A stretch of 64,000 nucleotides of DNA from Ligula intestinalis. Taxonomy: Eukaryota; Platyhelminthes; Cestoda; Diphyllobothriidea; Diphyllobothriidae. Where the stretch lies: NCBI GenBank assembly GCA_036362985.1, contig JAYGXS010000002.1, positions 6,216,471-6,280,470 of the forward strand, in the 5' to 3' direction. A program made the position numbers and the translations under genes. Shown here in pieces: positions 13,801-28,800 of the stretch; the stretch's first letter is position 1; each line of letters opens with the position of its first letter. The notes beneath the pieces were generated by a model. It was not told the DNA's origin. It ran no database searches and saw only the letters and a list, made by a program, of their open reading frames with translations.

Positions 13801-16800
13801 AACCAATGGCGAACGCGTGTATGTAGGGGGAGTGTGCCATAACCTCGGAAAAGGTCATTAAGATACCTTTTCTAGTGAAACACCAACACCAACTAGAAAA
13901 AAGGTTAACGAAGTGCAAAAGTGGGTAGATTGTGGAAATCACCCTTCTTAAAATTGGTAAATAAGTGGTTATTCCCGTGGTTAATTTAAAATGCTAATTT
14001 CGTTTATTATGCTGAATTAAGCGGTTATGGTATGCGGTGACCTTCGGAGGACCATTGTGCAGTTCACTGCCATCATCAAATCCATGCTGAATTGACTAAT
14101 GGCGTGTAGAAAACTGGAAGATTAAAGGTAATTCAACCTACTTAAAACATTTAAGAAGGTCGCTATAATACATAAGGACATTTCACAGACCCTTCTTGGA
14201 AACCCTACCAAAATTTTCCCAGAGACTCACCTTAATCTGCAAGTCCACAAGCTCTGTCTCTACCGCCCGACGGGAACGGAGTTGTCCGCGAGCCACCTCA
14301 ATTGCACGCAGTTGCTCCTTCTTCAGCAGTTGCAATGCGGCTAGTTCCTCTTCCCGCGTAGTTAACTGCACTTCTGCCCGCCGTGCCTGCTCCTCCAGAC
14401 GTCGCAGGTTTTCCTTAATGTAGCCAAAAACCATATTATACGGTCCTCCTTGAGAATGGGCGCGGTATGATGAAGAAACAGCCTTTTGGCAGCAGGTTAA
14501 GAGACACATTGGGGTGGGGGGGGCTATAGGAATTAATCGATAAGGCACTAGTTAGCTCCACGCTAGGAGTTTTGGACGATTGTCGCTGTAAATTCGACAG
14601 GTAGGCCAAAAGACCCGAGTCGGCGTTTTGCCATAGTGGCCAATCAACATGTATACTGCGTATGTTAGAAAAGGGCCATATTATTCAGGGAGGAAACAAA
14701 GTTAACTATTAAACCGTTTGAGACTGGTTTCCCGGCTCTTCCTCGGGCATGTGGGAAGAACAGTTAACTTTTCCGCTACTTAAAATGATCACGTTTGGTT
14801 GAAATCGACGCCAATACACGTTTACCACATACACACAGGTGAAGTTGTTGATAAAAATCTAAGGAGCACGAAATACAGATAGCGCATAAGTTTACAACTA
14901 CTTTTCGTATTCAGCTTGTACATCCAAAGGACAGGGTCGACTAGTTCAGTAGAAAGAACTCGTCACAACATGCCAGATGTCACTTGTGATGCGGTCTATT
15001 GTGTTCAAGCTAAGAAATATATCAGCACCCGTATACACGAACACCAGCTGAAGGTGAATAGACGATATCATTTATCTAGGATATTCATGTGACCACTGGA
15101 CACCGGGGAAAACCCACATCGTTAGAAGGTCGAGAGTCCCCAAAGACAGTGCACTCAGGCGAAAAAATTATGGATGTATGCCTCAGAAGTGGCCGAGCGC
15201 ATCGCTGCAGGACTAGGTTTTTGACTTACGCACTGACCCAAAGCTACCACACGCAGCAGGGTGATGAAAATCAAAGACCGAATTAATCTAACAGAGCAAT
15301 CTGGGCGAGTGCATTGCATCCTATGCCTGAATTGTAAATACATAGTTCAAACTGAATGCATGCTCGGGTCGTGCATACATGAGCATAAGCTGGCTGTACA
15401 ACGGCGCGATGAATTAGCGCATGTTGCTGCTTGCACCTATAAAACGGGCCATGAATTAAAATTCGCAGCCCTCGAAATATTCGCCCATACCGGAAACAAG
15501 ACAAGCCGAGAATCGACTGAAGCCTGGTCCACTCAATCAATCGTTGTATCTGTTTGGCGTCGACATACAAAGCCCTGTGCAATCAAATTCACACCCACGT
15601 CACTGAAAGTTTATCGGTTTTTAGCGACCTTGTTTTTCTAAGCCATGCTTCCCTCGGACGCTGTGGGGACAAACCTCTCAAGGTCATTCTTTGTCCGGCT
15701 CACTGGCCACCCACTTCGCGAGGCCAGTGTAGGGGGAGTAATTACGCTCAGTCCCTCCCTGAGCCGACGAATTACTGTTCGGTTGCAGAGCTCCGGACCC
15801 GGTGATCGACTTGCCGGCCTGCGCCTCTGGACTCCGGCCCATTCATGGCTGGACTGCACTTGTCTGGGAGTCACTTGCATGGTACTCATATTCTACTCCT
15901 TCTAACATTATTAAATCATTCATAACACTCTGACCTTTCACGCCTTATCATATCAACTAGCTTATACATGTTGGGATACGTTCAGTCGCCTATTATCCGA
16001 CCGGACCACATCGTATCCCACAGGTTCATACCCCCCTAAAGTGTTTCCCTTTTTGTCTTCACTGTTACTTTTGATGATGAAATCATGCAAGCGTTTGAAA
16101 GCTCGGTACAATAAACAAACTGTAACGATACTCGGTCAGCTTTCTTCTTTATTCGTGTATGGATGAACGAGTCAATTTAGATGCCATAAGGTCGACTGGA
16201 AGGAAAAACACATAGTAGGAGGAGGTACAACAGTTTTCGTCAGGACAAGCTTTCCCGTAGCCGTGACTATCAATCAACGTCGATGCGAGCTAGATGGACT
16301 TGGCATGACAACCGTCCAGTGGAATGCTTAGCGTCCGAGGTTCGAGGCATGCCCAACAATAATCGTGGACTTCCCAGAGGGTCTATTTGTCTCGTATCCA
16401 TTTCGCAAGCTACGTAAGATTTTAAAGTTGCTAGCGCTACTATATTTTTGTCAGTAGAAAGTAGTGATATTAATAATGCTGTGAAACAAGTACCTGCAAT
16501 GCGCTGACTTCCTCATTTCGCTCAATCAACTGTGCACTGCGGTCGTTGCGAAGGCGCACCATCTTCTCGTAGGATTTGTCTAAAAGTTGGATGTCCGCCT
16601 CTGTTTGTGACTTAACCGTCTTTAAATGTTTCACCGTTGTAGAAACACGATCGATTTCAGTGGTAATTTCAGCCTTCGAGTTTTCCTACACAGAAGGAAT
16701 GCGCAGACGTAGTGTATATGAAATAAAAAACACACAATTAGCCATTCAAAAATATATTGATCCAGATTCCGATCCTGACTGACTTCCAGGGTCGAGGTTG

Positions 16801-19800
16801 TGTCTGTGTGTGGCCCGGTTCAAACGCCAGGTAAAAATGACAGTGATATGATACGAGTTTATGGGACTCTTCTTACTGGCCTGTCAGGGCGGTCTGCTTC
16901 GTGACTAACTACTTCGGAAGAATCTGTTAAGCATGAAATTCGGAAAGGTGTAAGAAGAGAGGGAGAATGTCCTTGTGTCCACACCCCATCACTCTTTTCA
17001 AGCAGATTGCCTCTCCTACTAAACAGGCATATTCCATATTCAAGAAGAGTGGCCGGGAAAATCAAGGCGAACAGAGTGTGAAAGGTTTGTCGCACTGGAA
17101 ACCGGGCAATACTCCCTAGCACACTAACTACTGCGATGGATTTCGCTACAGGAAAGACATCAACTCACCAGCTTGGACAGATCGTTCCGTAGAGTGGTGC
17201 ATTGTTCCACAACCTTGGCGTGTTTCGTCCTCAGGATCTGCACCTGATACTCCTTATGAGCCAGGCAGGACTTAATAAGTTCCAGTTCATTGTCATACAG
17301 CCGAGTCTTCTCCTTCAACTCAAGTTTACGCTGACGAGCCAAACTGATTAGGCTGAGGCATTTACTGCGGTCCATGTTGATTTCGTTGTAGAGTTTGGCG
17401 AAGTCTTGTACTTGAGCCTGCAACATAAATTAGCAAACAGGTAAAATGCTCGGTCTGGACGATGCACCGGTCGGCAAAAAAGGAAGACGGGATTCAGATG
17501 CGTCCTAGTTGCTCACCTCAACAGAATAAGGAAGAGGAGGAAAACAGTAACTGTTTCTGCTCTGTTTGTCTTATCAAAGTGAGCTGTTTAAAAACTGAAG
17601 CTGCTGGTTCAAGCCCTGGATGATTGCCACCTTGTGGCATATGGAAGAAGGAGGTTTCTGCCGTAAATCCCATTATTGGGGTTGCTAGTTCTACGGGTGT
17701 GTGTTTTACGCGCGAAACTTCAACCGTCGCAGGCAAAACCTCAACCACATGCCGCACGGATCAGGTCCATAGGTGACTTGCCCGCGAAATTGGTTTATAG
17801 TGAGGCAGACTTGTGTCGTATCTAGCCATCTCTTTCTCTCTCACTTAACTCGAGCCGATGGCGTGACAAAGTCAGGTTAACTGGAGGTGTGTGCAGTCAC
17901 ATTGACTGACAAAATTTCCCAGCCTGCCTGCACAAGGATCAATGCACGTAAATTGTTCTTTACTAACAGAGTTGTTGGAGCGTGGAATGCTCTTCCCAAA
18001 GAAGTTGTCCTCTCCATCTGTGTGAACATATTTAAGACTAAACTGGACATGCACCAAACAGGTTATTAACTAGTGTCAATCTGAATTACGAGGGAGAGTA
18101 TTGCATATCATTATTATACCACTCGTGCTTAGTAAATAGTCATATCTTTAGAAGAAGAAGAAGAAGAAGAAGAAGAGGAAGATGCGATCACTGGAACGAG
18201 GGATTGATTTTCCTGACTTTTCTGATTCTGTCGACCATCCCTAATCACAGGTAATTGTAGGAAAGTCAGAGAAATGCGCAGATAAGGGTTATTTGTCACG
18301 CTGGCTGGCATGAAAATGTGGGTCAAACTGTGGCTACGGATCTCTCGTTCAATCTGATAGGTCCATGCCTGTGATGAGTCATTCGGTGCTCTCTAATCAA
18401 GCCTTTTTTGTGAGAATGACTTATTGCTTTTAAATACAGTTCCCCTTGTGGTTGATTGCCTCTTCCTCCTCTCCTGCACTGACATTGGCCCGTGCAATTG
18501 ACATCGCCTATGAGCCGAGATACTATATTTATGTAATTATGTAATTATACTACCGGTGATGAGTGAGTAGTCGTGTATGTTTACTATATACCACCAACTG
18601 ACGGCTATTCACATTTCGCTTGCAATCATGGAAACGACCACTTTTTGAAATTTTCTTCTGTATCGATGCATTTTTCAGTCACTATGTCACGAATGGCAAG
18701 CTCAAAAAACGTTCGTCTATTTTTCCCTCAATAAAACTGAACTGAACTGAACAGCCGGACAGGCTGAATATATGTAAGTGTTAATCACAAGTACCATGGG
18801 GGGTCATAACAATTAACAAGCCTTCACGGCCTTTAGGGTGACGGAGGTTCAATTAGGCGTCGCCTGTTGTTATTGATGCACATCCCTCCAGCGTGGACGG
18901 AAAGAAACAAATGATGGTTTCCCGTAAATCCGCGTCAGAGGGATTGCGAATGTGACTGCCCTACAGAATGCCCTAGTGCTCATTACGCCGCATCGCATGT
19001 AAGGTACTGAAAGCCATATGATTTGACTGGGACCGAAAGGAAATGTCTGTGACACAGGCTGGCGGCTGGGCTCGTGCGCCCAGTGACCTCACATTCTCGG
19101 ATAGTGTTTTGGCGAAAGTCCGGTCTGCTAGATGTGCGCGCACGCACACATACACGCCCCCGCGCGCGCGCCACAAGCAAAGGCGCGTATAAACAAGCGG
19201 CGTTGCTATTAGTTACAGCGATTACGGGGACGGCCTGATCCACTCGAACTGTGCACCAACTGTCAGAGCAAGTTCAGACCCAACTCTACAGTAAAAATTA
19301 GCACAAACACGCAAATTGCCAGCGGTAGAGCCTGGGCAAACGTGAGGGAGAAGGAAACACAGCAAAACAGACCTCCAGCAGGCGTAATCTCTTCGTAGGC
19401 TCCACTAGTGCCATATCCTGCACCTTCAAATCCGACAGAACCTGAGCGAAGTGGGCCTTCGCAGTCTTTAGATAGCGCTGTTTTTGTATGGTCTCCTCGT
19501 TTTTCATGCAGACCAGACGGCAGAGGTTGATGGCCTGTTTTCGTTCCTCCAGCATCTCCGAGTAAAGGCGTTCCTGATCGGCTATCAGCTCCTGAATTTT
19601 GGCCTGGTCGGCTCCGGAGAGTTCAGTCTAGGCAGCAGCAGTAGCAGGGAGAAAATGAAATGAGGTGCAGAGGAGAGGGGGACGTGGGGGAGAAGATTAG
19701 ACTGACACAAAAGGAAGAAGATCAGTTTTTCAATAATAAGAATATAAGTAATAGTGACACTCGTTGAAGAATATTCAACGACCGCGCTCTGCCTTCGGTC

Positions 19801-22800
19801 TCTATCTCAGGCCCTCACGGCAGCCGTAGCAACTAAATGTCTTAGGTAGAAAGTACTTCCGGCAAAGACACAGGAACCTCGAATGGCACTGCAGTTAACT
19901 AGTCATACCCAACTCCAAGTAGTGCACCACTCGAGGCTCGAACCCGCGACCTTTATAATCAGCGTCTAATCGTCTAACGATTGGGCCACGATGTCGTTGT
20001 CTTGCCGGCTTAAGTCAGGAGATATTGACACTCCTTGATGAACGTTCACCGACCGCTAACGGAACTCACTTGTCCTGTTCGGCCATGGGCCTCCTTGTTC
20101 TGGTCCTGGCAACAGCCGTAGCGGTTAGTAGTATGGGGAAACAGTATTGAGAAACACCTGTCTGTGTCTTTTAGCAAGTACCTAGGCTGTTAGTATGGTA
20201 AGTTACATAGCCAATTTAAATAGTATTGCCGTTAGATTCTGATCAAAAACGTCGCAGGTTCGAGAGTCAGGTGGTGTACTAGGTAAGTTTTGCATGACTG
20301 GCTGACAACGGAGAATAAGCCAGAAATGGCTATTCCAGTCTGCCTTGTTTTTGCTGACAATACTATATGCCCAGAATAGTAATAGTTATCACCTTCATCA
20401 GCATCGGTGGGCGTCATCAAAATCCACGGTCGACTTTTCGAATATACGACTTGCTGCCCATTTACTTCATGTGGATATTATCTTGTTGTTTCGCTGATGC
20501 TATTGGATTTCAGTTCAAATATTCAGCGCCTCTTTCGAACCGAACCTAAAAAGGCTTGCGTTCTTAGTTTCTGTAGAAAATAAAAGGCTACACATATATA
20601 CACAATGCGACGGCCGAGAAAGACCGGCCGGTTTATTTGCCCTCATCAGTCAACCATACCCAACACCAGGTTTTTGCAATCCCTGACGCTCGAACGCAGT
20701 GGTAAAATGAAGCGCCCGCAATCGAAGTGGCTCTGTACCATATTCCGGGGAAATTCAGATTGAGGCTAAGGTTGGGATTGATATTAATGTTCAAGCTAAA
20801 TGTAAGATTAGTGTTTAGGCTGTACACGTTGCCAATGCATCCTTAGCTCATGCATCGGCTTTGTCGTACACATCAGGACGCTTTGAATCAACGTCTTTTG
20901 ACACCATCCAGTTCTACAACGAAGAATACTCAAACAGCCTCTCTGCTTCCAGTGCTCCGACGGCGACCACCGCCACCATGGGTGTTCAACCTCCCGATGC
21001 GTCACCGCCTTCACTTACTGACACAAAACTCTCGGCCATAAACACCATGTTGACCACAGCGGTGACATCCATGGACAGAACACGCCTCACTCGCACCAAC
21101 CTCCGACGTGCCACCTGCTTCCTTTACCACCATCAACAGTGGGAGCTCGAGTCAAACCTGTCCCCCCGTTGCAATCGTACATTCCTGTCAAGCATTCAGT
21201 TGGTCTTCCACTTGTGAACCCACCGCACAAAGGCTATGAAACAGGGGTCAGAGCATTAACGCACAGCTGAGACTGCCGCATTCGCTCCACACATGAACCT
21301 ATTCGGTCTCGTGCGCAGTCACTATTCACCCTGATGCCGCCCGCCTTACACTGCCTACTGTGACCATCAACATCCCCAGCTTAAAATACACCAGCGTCAG
21401 GACCGTCACCAAAAACGTTCCTGACTTATCCATATTTCCTCTGTTAGCACTTATGCACATCACCCATTGTCTTGGTCGGTAACTTGCTAATCCACTACAA
21501 ACAGCCTGAGAGCCCAATCCACCGGATCTAGGTGGCAGAGGGTAACAGACAGCGATGAAAATGCATCTAAAGTCTAATCTCATCATAATTCAGCGCCAGT
21601 CACCGTCCCTATAGCACCCTGCTGGGGAGCACACGGTGGTCCTTGGTGAAGACGATGGTCAAAAATTAGGATTATGGCACGGGTATATTAACTCATCCAG
21701 AAAATTGCAGGGAAAACAACTGTAGTACATAAGCAGGGCATTCTTGTGCCTCAAATGCCCTCGAAATTACACAAGACAGACTGGACGCATCTTTGTTTCG
21801 CACATACACGAACATAATCTGGCTGTTAGGCGGGGTAACGCATTATCACAATTGGTTTCCCACGCCTACGAGACGGGTCACGAGTTCAATTACGCAGCTG
21901 CAAGGGTAATCGCCCACGCCGACAGAAAGACAGGCAGAGAATTGCTTGAAGCCTGGGCCTTAAATGAAAACTCAGTCAATCGATTTATCGATCTGGTGCT
22001 GACCTACATAACCTTGTGCAGGTATCGTCGGACTGGCATCACAATTGGCTGATTAGCCCCTGCTCCCTATAACTGTTGCTTGTTTTTTTTCGTTGACGCT
22101 TTTATCTCTGAAGATGGACTCCAGTAAGAGGCCTAATACTTAGACAAAAAATAGTGATTCGGGCGATTGATGTGCCTTCTTCTTCTTCTTCTTCTTTTCC
22201 TTCTTCTTCTCTACCTAGTCTTGTTCGCATGTCCTACTTGCGGAACCGTATGAGCAAGTTCGATCTTTTTTGCGTTTTCTTGGATTAATTTCACATATAT
22301 TCCGATTTCTTCGTCCAGCTTCACCACTTTCTCCACCAGTGCCCCCTGGGCGTGATACATAAAAGCCGACGGCGCTACAGGTACTCTTAATCAGAGAAGA
22401 GTTCTCATGAAGCATCAGCTCTCCCGAGTGCATCGGCGAGACCGATAATGTTTGCTCACCTCCGCGCCTAACCGCACAGTCAGCTGGGCGATTTCTCTAG
22501 AAAGCTGGCTGCGCACTTTTAGGTTGCCCGTGTCCTGACTAGCTTTTTGCAGCTCCATTTCCTGTTTGAGGGAGGCCTGCGTCTTCACGAGGAAGTTTAC
22601 CATATCCTGCAGGATCTTGAGGTTATTGGTTGCTTGCCGCACCAGCCGCAGCTCTCTGTCTCGTTCCTTGGTCTGCTTTGCGCTCTGCTCTAGGATGTGG
22701 TTCTTGTCTTGTTGAAGGTGTTGGTAGTCCATTTCCATCTTTGACCTGAAGAGAGTAAGCAGGGTGGATACATTTAGCGGAGGAAAGATAAGAAAAAAAG

Positions 22801-25800
22801 CATATAAACGGAAAATATTGCTCGGGCATTTGCATTTCTGGCGAGCATGTTAAGCCTTACTTAGCAAGTTCGAATGGTGTGAACAGAGGTCATCGCCTAC
22901 GGAAAAAAATTTCAAAGTCTCGGTTTTAAGGCGTCCATCTGATTTGTGGCTGAATCACATCCTAGCTGGAATGATCAATCTGGCTTCTTCAGTGCCCGCC
23001 ATGCCATTGGTAAGTCTCAGTCAAGATCGTTGATTATGATGAGATTAACCACATTGATTTTCGTAGCGCAAAATCTTAGTCTAACCCAGCTAAGCACCCA
23101 ACACTCTACCAGTCATTCCCTAGTTTTTCAAACGTATCCGCTTGCTTTTATACGAAGTACGAGCGGCGTTTCATGGTCTTCTATCCTGTAAACGCATTTG
23201 ACCGAATGGACAAACTATAATTACTGGTGAAGACGACAAATTGCGCGTTCACTGACTTTGACTGAAACATACGTAGGCAGCATCGGCCTCGGTTTCACCC
23301 TTACCACATCCCCGTCCCCGAAAATTCATCGTGAAACAGTGGGTGAGGCTTAACAGATATTTTGACAGTATTAATGATCGCCATGAGCAAAGAGGTTCTA
23401 TGAAATGGACTGGTAAAAATCGAGCGAAAAATCGCCCACGCATGCAGGTGGATTTCGGTTAAATTACAGGAAGGGAGTTTATTCCCTTGTTCTCATCCTC
23501 AAGTAGGCCTCACGATAAACCTTAACCCTTATCTTTATTTACCCGGAATATAGCACAAGACCACCAAAAGAGACCATTTCAAGTCTCCTATTCATCGGCT
23601 GAAAGGGCAAGGGCAGGTTTGGAAGATCTAAACGCCGCAACCATCACGATAGCCCTTTACAGTCAAAATGCTGAGCACACTTGAGAAAATGAGTTAGAGC
23701 ATGCTTTGCACCGCCCCTATCAAGTGGCCGGTTAAAGGGCAAATGTTGAATGGCATACAGCCCTCGGTGCGTTCTCAGTTCGAACAATTGATCTCAATCT
23801 CTCCCGATCACTCAAGCTCGGAAGCATGCAAGTTGCCACAAGAAGATTAGTAAAAATGATGCTTCTGCCCGCTCTCGCTAGGAAAAAATAGGCCTTAAGT
23901 GTAAGCCTAGAATAACAATAGAGAAAAATCAGGTAATTTTAGGCATGATGACATAACGAACAAGAAGAGAGAAGAACGGAATAGTCATTTCTGCCTTACA
24001 GGTTGTCATCAGACAGCCATACCCAATGTGATCGAAACAGACGAAACAATGAGCCCGTGGCAACGCAGTTAGTGTGTTGTACTTATGGTCAAGAAGTCGC
24101 AAGCTCGAGTTCAGTTGGTAAACTACTTGGATTTGAGCATTGCTGACTGACGATTGCTAAGAAATCAGAAAAAGAATTTCCATTGCCCCTTGTCTTTGTC
24201 GGTAATGACATTTTACCTATAACCGCGTTTAGCTCGAAAGTTTACTCGATTTTCCGATGAGCCTTCTTTTTTTATACGTATATATATATATATATATATA
24301 TGGGTTGAAAAGTTATAAAACAATTCAGTGAGCGTATGCCGAATTTTGAAAAAAAGTTTCTGTAGATCGCTTCATTTAAATGGCTATGGAAATAAGTGAA
24401 ATATGTGGGCGCTACTCAAGCTCCCCGATTTTTTGCCTTCAGAAGTGGAAATCTGCATCGAACTCAAAGTTTCGCTTCCTCGACTAAGAAATCATGCTTA
24501 TTGTCGAAGCCGTGGTAAAAATGGCCACCTTTCATCTGAAGCGATAACATGAGACCAGTTTGAATGGCATAATAAAATTGGATACCGAAAAAACCTGTCC
24601 ATGAAAGCAAACAGTATGCGTGTCTTTTAAATACCATGCAAGATGAGGAAATTGTGAGATCTAAGGTAATTTCATTTATGAGGCTGGGCTTTTAGTGAAG
24701 TAAACGAGAACTGGTGAGTGGGAGTTGCAGAAGCGAGGGAACTAACCTGTCCGCTCTCAATTCGCCTTCAATGGCGACCTTTTCAGCGATGAGCCGTTTC
24801 GTCCCCTCCAGCTGACCTTGACATCCGATCAGCTTGGCTTGCTGCTTCACCGATTGGCTTGAAAAGAAACAGTCCCTTTTGAATATTCCTCTTTCACCAA
24901 TAGATATGATTATGAAAACGTTTTCTTTTTCAATGACAAGCACTAATAGACTCGCTCCAGTAGATGGGAAGTTGCTGAAATCTAATATTTATATCAAAAT
25001 CAAGGAGGAGAAACGCTAAAAACATTTCCGTCGAACGATCAATAAGTTGGCATTATTGCTAACAAAATACGCATGCATAAAACAAAGCTCACCATAAGTA
25101 CTACTTATTTGACGCCGTGCCCCTATAAAGCCTCGACTTGGGTTTTGAATACTCTCCTAGCGAAAACATACAGTTTCTTATAAGGCCTCGTGCTCCTTTA
25201 ACTGGCAAATAAGATGCGCGTTTCAATCTTAGCAGAAAGCATCCTCACCCATTCAGAATGCAGAACACCTCTACTTTAGCACAAATATTTTATTTGACCT
25301 ATTCTCAGTGCTAATGCTGTCTTTAATTGATGTCACTGGTTGGTTAAATGGCCTAACCTGCAAAGAAATCGTGTTCGCAGATGATATCAAAGTGTGACGA
25401 TCGCTAGAAGCAAGAGTGTTGAGCAGATCCCATAAGAAGGACCTGTAGTTTTCGTTGCTTGCCCGATGCCTGGTCTTCCTGTCGTGACCTCAATCGGTCT
25501 AAACCTCAAGGTCGTGGCGGCCGCCAGATGTACTGGCGCGCGAGACATGGACCACCTACTTCGATGTTCACCCACACGCTGTCCAACCAATCACAGGCTG
25601 ACCAAGCCAGTGAACGCGCTCTCTGTATCTACTGGCCTGACTTCTGCTAAAATCCCACTTGGGACCCGGCCAATCTGCTGGGTGGTCGTGTTCTCCCAAG
25701 TCTGACCTCTTCCATCTATTCGCCGTTCCTCTGTTTACACAATGTATTCTGCCTTCTTCTCTGGCCTCTACCGACTTCTTTTCTACTAAGTAACCATGNN

Positions 25801-28800
25801 NNNNNNNNNNNNNNNNNNNNNNNNNNNNNNNNNNNNNNNNNNNNNNNNNNNNNNNNNNNNNNNNNNNNNNNNNNNNNNNNNNNNNNNNNNNNNNNNNNTT
25901 TGATAGACTAAACTGCCTCACTGAGTGATCTGAGCAATGGTTACTGGGGTTCAACCTCGATGAGTATGCCATACTGCAGTTCAAAACAATGAAGAAGAAA
26001 ATAAACGAAGCTGTCCATCAATATATCCTAACCGAAAGGGGCTTGACAAATGCAACCGAACAAAAAGGTCTTGTAATCCGCAGGTTGTTATCCCTGATGC
26101 CCTCCTCTCATTGGCGAAAAAGGCAACCCAAGTTCGGTTCGCCATTAAAAGAACCTTCATAAATATGCAGATAAGAAGCTAATTGGGAGAGTATACGGAA
26201 CCTTTATAGGTTTACACCTGGAATATGGAAACAAGGACTGGCGTCTGTGACTAAATAACGATTATAAGCTACTGAAAAGGGTTCAAGGAAGGTCAACTAA
26301 AATATACTAAATGTATAAATATATAAAAATAATGAACAACATGGAACTATGCCTAACCAAATACCGCAAACAGAGTGACTTGTAACAAGCGGCACATTTT
26401 ATGCTTCGAGACAGATATCCTGTTTTCGTTTGAAAGTCCTCAGTTGTCATGACGAGAAAGTGTCACAAATGAACCTTTGAAACAGCACGGTAAGAGGGTA
26501 CACTATATGTAATCGGAATAACAATTAGATCAAAGGCGGGTAGCCGCATACGATGTGAGATTTGAAGTTTCTTCCGCCATTTCGGACTGCAATTGGAGAA
26601 GCTCTAGCCGTTCCTTTGTAGCCTGCTCTAATTCATCCTGGGCAGCCTCCAAGAGCCGTTTGCCTTCCCTGTTCAAAGTAGACAAACACGAAAAGATTAA
26701 TCAAAACCACAAAATATAAAATCATAGGGAGTAGGATCTAAATTCCCGTGAGGTATGACTGAAAGAGGATCACTTATGTGACTTATTATGCTTTGCTTTT
26801 TATTTGTTTAGTATGAAAAATTTAAGTTGGGATGAACTATGAGATTGGATGGTAAGAAAAGTGTAAAGATGGACAGTTAGTTCAGGGGTTAAGGCTAAGA
26901 GATAAAGGATTAGGCTTAGGACATAGAGTTATGGAATCAGGCTTTACTGTTAAGATCACAGTCTAGAGTCACTCTTTAGGATAAGGGTTTGTGGTAATTG
27001 GCTAACTATTGGTGTTTATTGCTACGGATTAAGAGTTATGATTGGGATTAGCGGCTTCAGTTTACATCTCTGTCAATGGAGCAAACTGCCTACCCACTAT
27101 GTTCCTGTTCTTATGGTTGCTGCCACAAGCGCGGTCAGTTAACTGAATTGGGTGAAGCTCTCTAATAACCAACGTGGTATTTTTATAAGTCATTTACTTC
27201 CTATTTCCTTGTAGTTTATCATTTATCTGAGGTATGAATTTATTATTAATGTTTATTAGTTTTAGTTTAGTTTGGTTAGTTTAGTTTATTTTAGTTTTAT
27301 TAGTTTTAGTTTAGATTAATTTAGTTTTTAGTTCACTTGAGTTTAATTTTTGTGGTTTATTATTTTGTTATTTTGTTTTTTTTGATCCCTGGTATGCCCC
27401 ACCCATATAACCCCTATAGCCACGCGTAATGCAATAAACAAGCCTTGGTTTTTTTTGTTAATGTGGTATTGTTTATCAAGCATCTTTACCATGAATGTTG
27501 GCATTATTACGGACATTACGTTGCGATGTTTAATCTACGTGGGCTCTTTTGCAGAACACGCTGCCATGCTTACTGCTGGTTTGCTTAGCAGTTTCTCGTT
27601 AGAGCTGGCGATCAAGAGCTCACATTTACGTACTTGTTTCAGTAAGCATGTTTAGGGTACATAAAGAAAATTATCGATTATACAGTATTCGCTGGTTATT
27701 AAGCCCACGGTTAATAGGCCCAGCCGCGTATTAAGCCCAAATCAGCCTGGGACGGAATTTCACATGGCAAAATCTGCCGGCTACTAAGCCCAGCCGCCGG
27801 CTACAAAGTCCAGTTTGCCCACAGGATAACATGAGACTCTCATCTCTCTGGGTGGAAATCGATGCAGATGTTGAAGTCACAGATGAAACAGGCGAGGAAG
27901 ATTTTGAGCAGAACTTGGTCAATAACATCATTCGGAAGGAAGAAGTGAAGAATGGACGAGAAGCAAATTATGAAGTTTTTGATGATGACGATGAGGAGGA
28001 GGAGGAGGGGGAGGAGGATGAGGAGGAGGACGAGGAGGAAGAAGAGCCAGTTCCCACTGCTACACAGGTGAGAGCTGCAATCTACACTCTGCAACACGGT
28101 CTACAGGCATCAGATTTCACAAAATTCGACGATTTCTGGTGCCTGGAGAGGGACATCAAAGAGCACTTGCGAGTGAAGTTTCCTCCAAAACAACTGACAC
28201 TAGACCGCTTTTTCAAACATGTCGCAAATTATTTTTTCGTTTCTGTTATTGATTTAAATACAGACAAACAGCATAATTTGCTTGTACATAACCAAGCTCT
28301 ACAAGCCTCATGCGAAGGTCTTTGCGGTCTTCCCTACTTGGCTATCTGCGTACCGTGATTACCCCGCTAGCGATCTTATCAGCCGGACCTAACGGCCTAA
28401 ACATTCACCTTTGGTTCGACCCAAAGCGGACTGTCAACGATCTGGACGGATGCCTCAGTTTTTCCAGTTCCGTTGGCGGGCTGCAATCAGCAAGGAAGAA
28501 TCAGGACGCGGCTTCCACACGGTGATGATCCTGGGAACCTTTGAAATGCCCCCCCCCCCGTTGGAACCCCTTTTTTTCTCCTAAATCCCACGCATTACCC
28601 TCACAAGAGCGACAGATTTTCTCCTAAAAATCCCTGAGGAGTTTTTTCTCTGTCTGCTCCTATCTTCATCCTATGACACAGGACAACTGGCCTCGCCAAC
28701 AGTCTGAGAAACAAATTTTCTGCTACCACTGCAACTATGTACAAATAGGGCACTCAAAGGAATTTTTCCTACATATCCCTCAATATATTGATACTGATAC

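Larger units (their letters stand above)
25310..26330 (+). mobile_element. LINE reverse transcriptase remnant interrupted by a SINE-like copy
   Basis: At about 25318-25400 the frame reads LIDVTGWLNGLTCKEIVFAD and DIKV, the catalytic block of a LINE reverse transcriptase. An AAGGAACC-family copy (about 25430-25798) and an assembly gap follow. The LINE then resumes at about 25899 (SEQWLLGFNLDEYAILQFKT). Many stops. Confidence 0.7.

Noticed and set aside
19925..19990. Functional tRNA gene (also considered at 36740, 40750 and 63090).
   Set aside because: A- and B-box-like text is present, but acceptor and anticodon stems do not close and the copies sit in repeats, so SINE.
27831..28358. Acidic 175-codon ORF as a host gene.
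   Set aside because: Enclosed by inverted repeats and TA duplications, with the C-terminus of a Tigger transposase.
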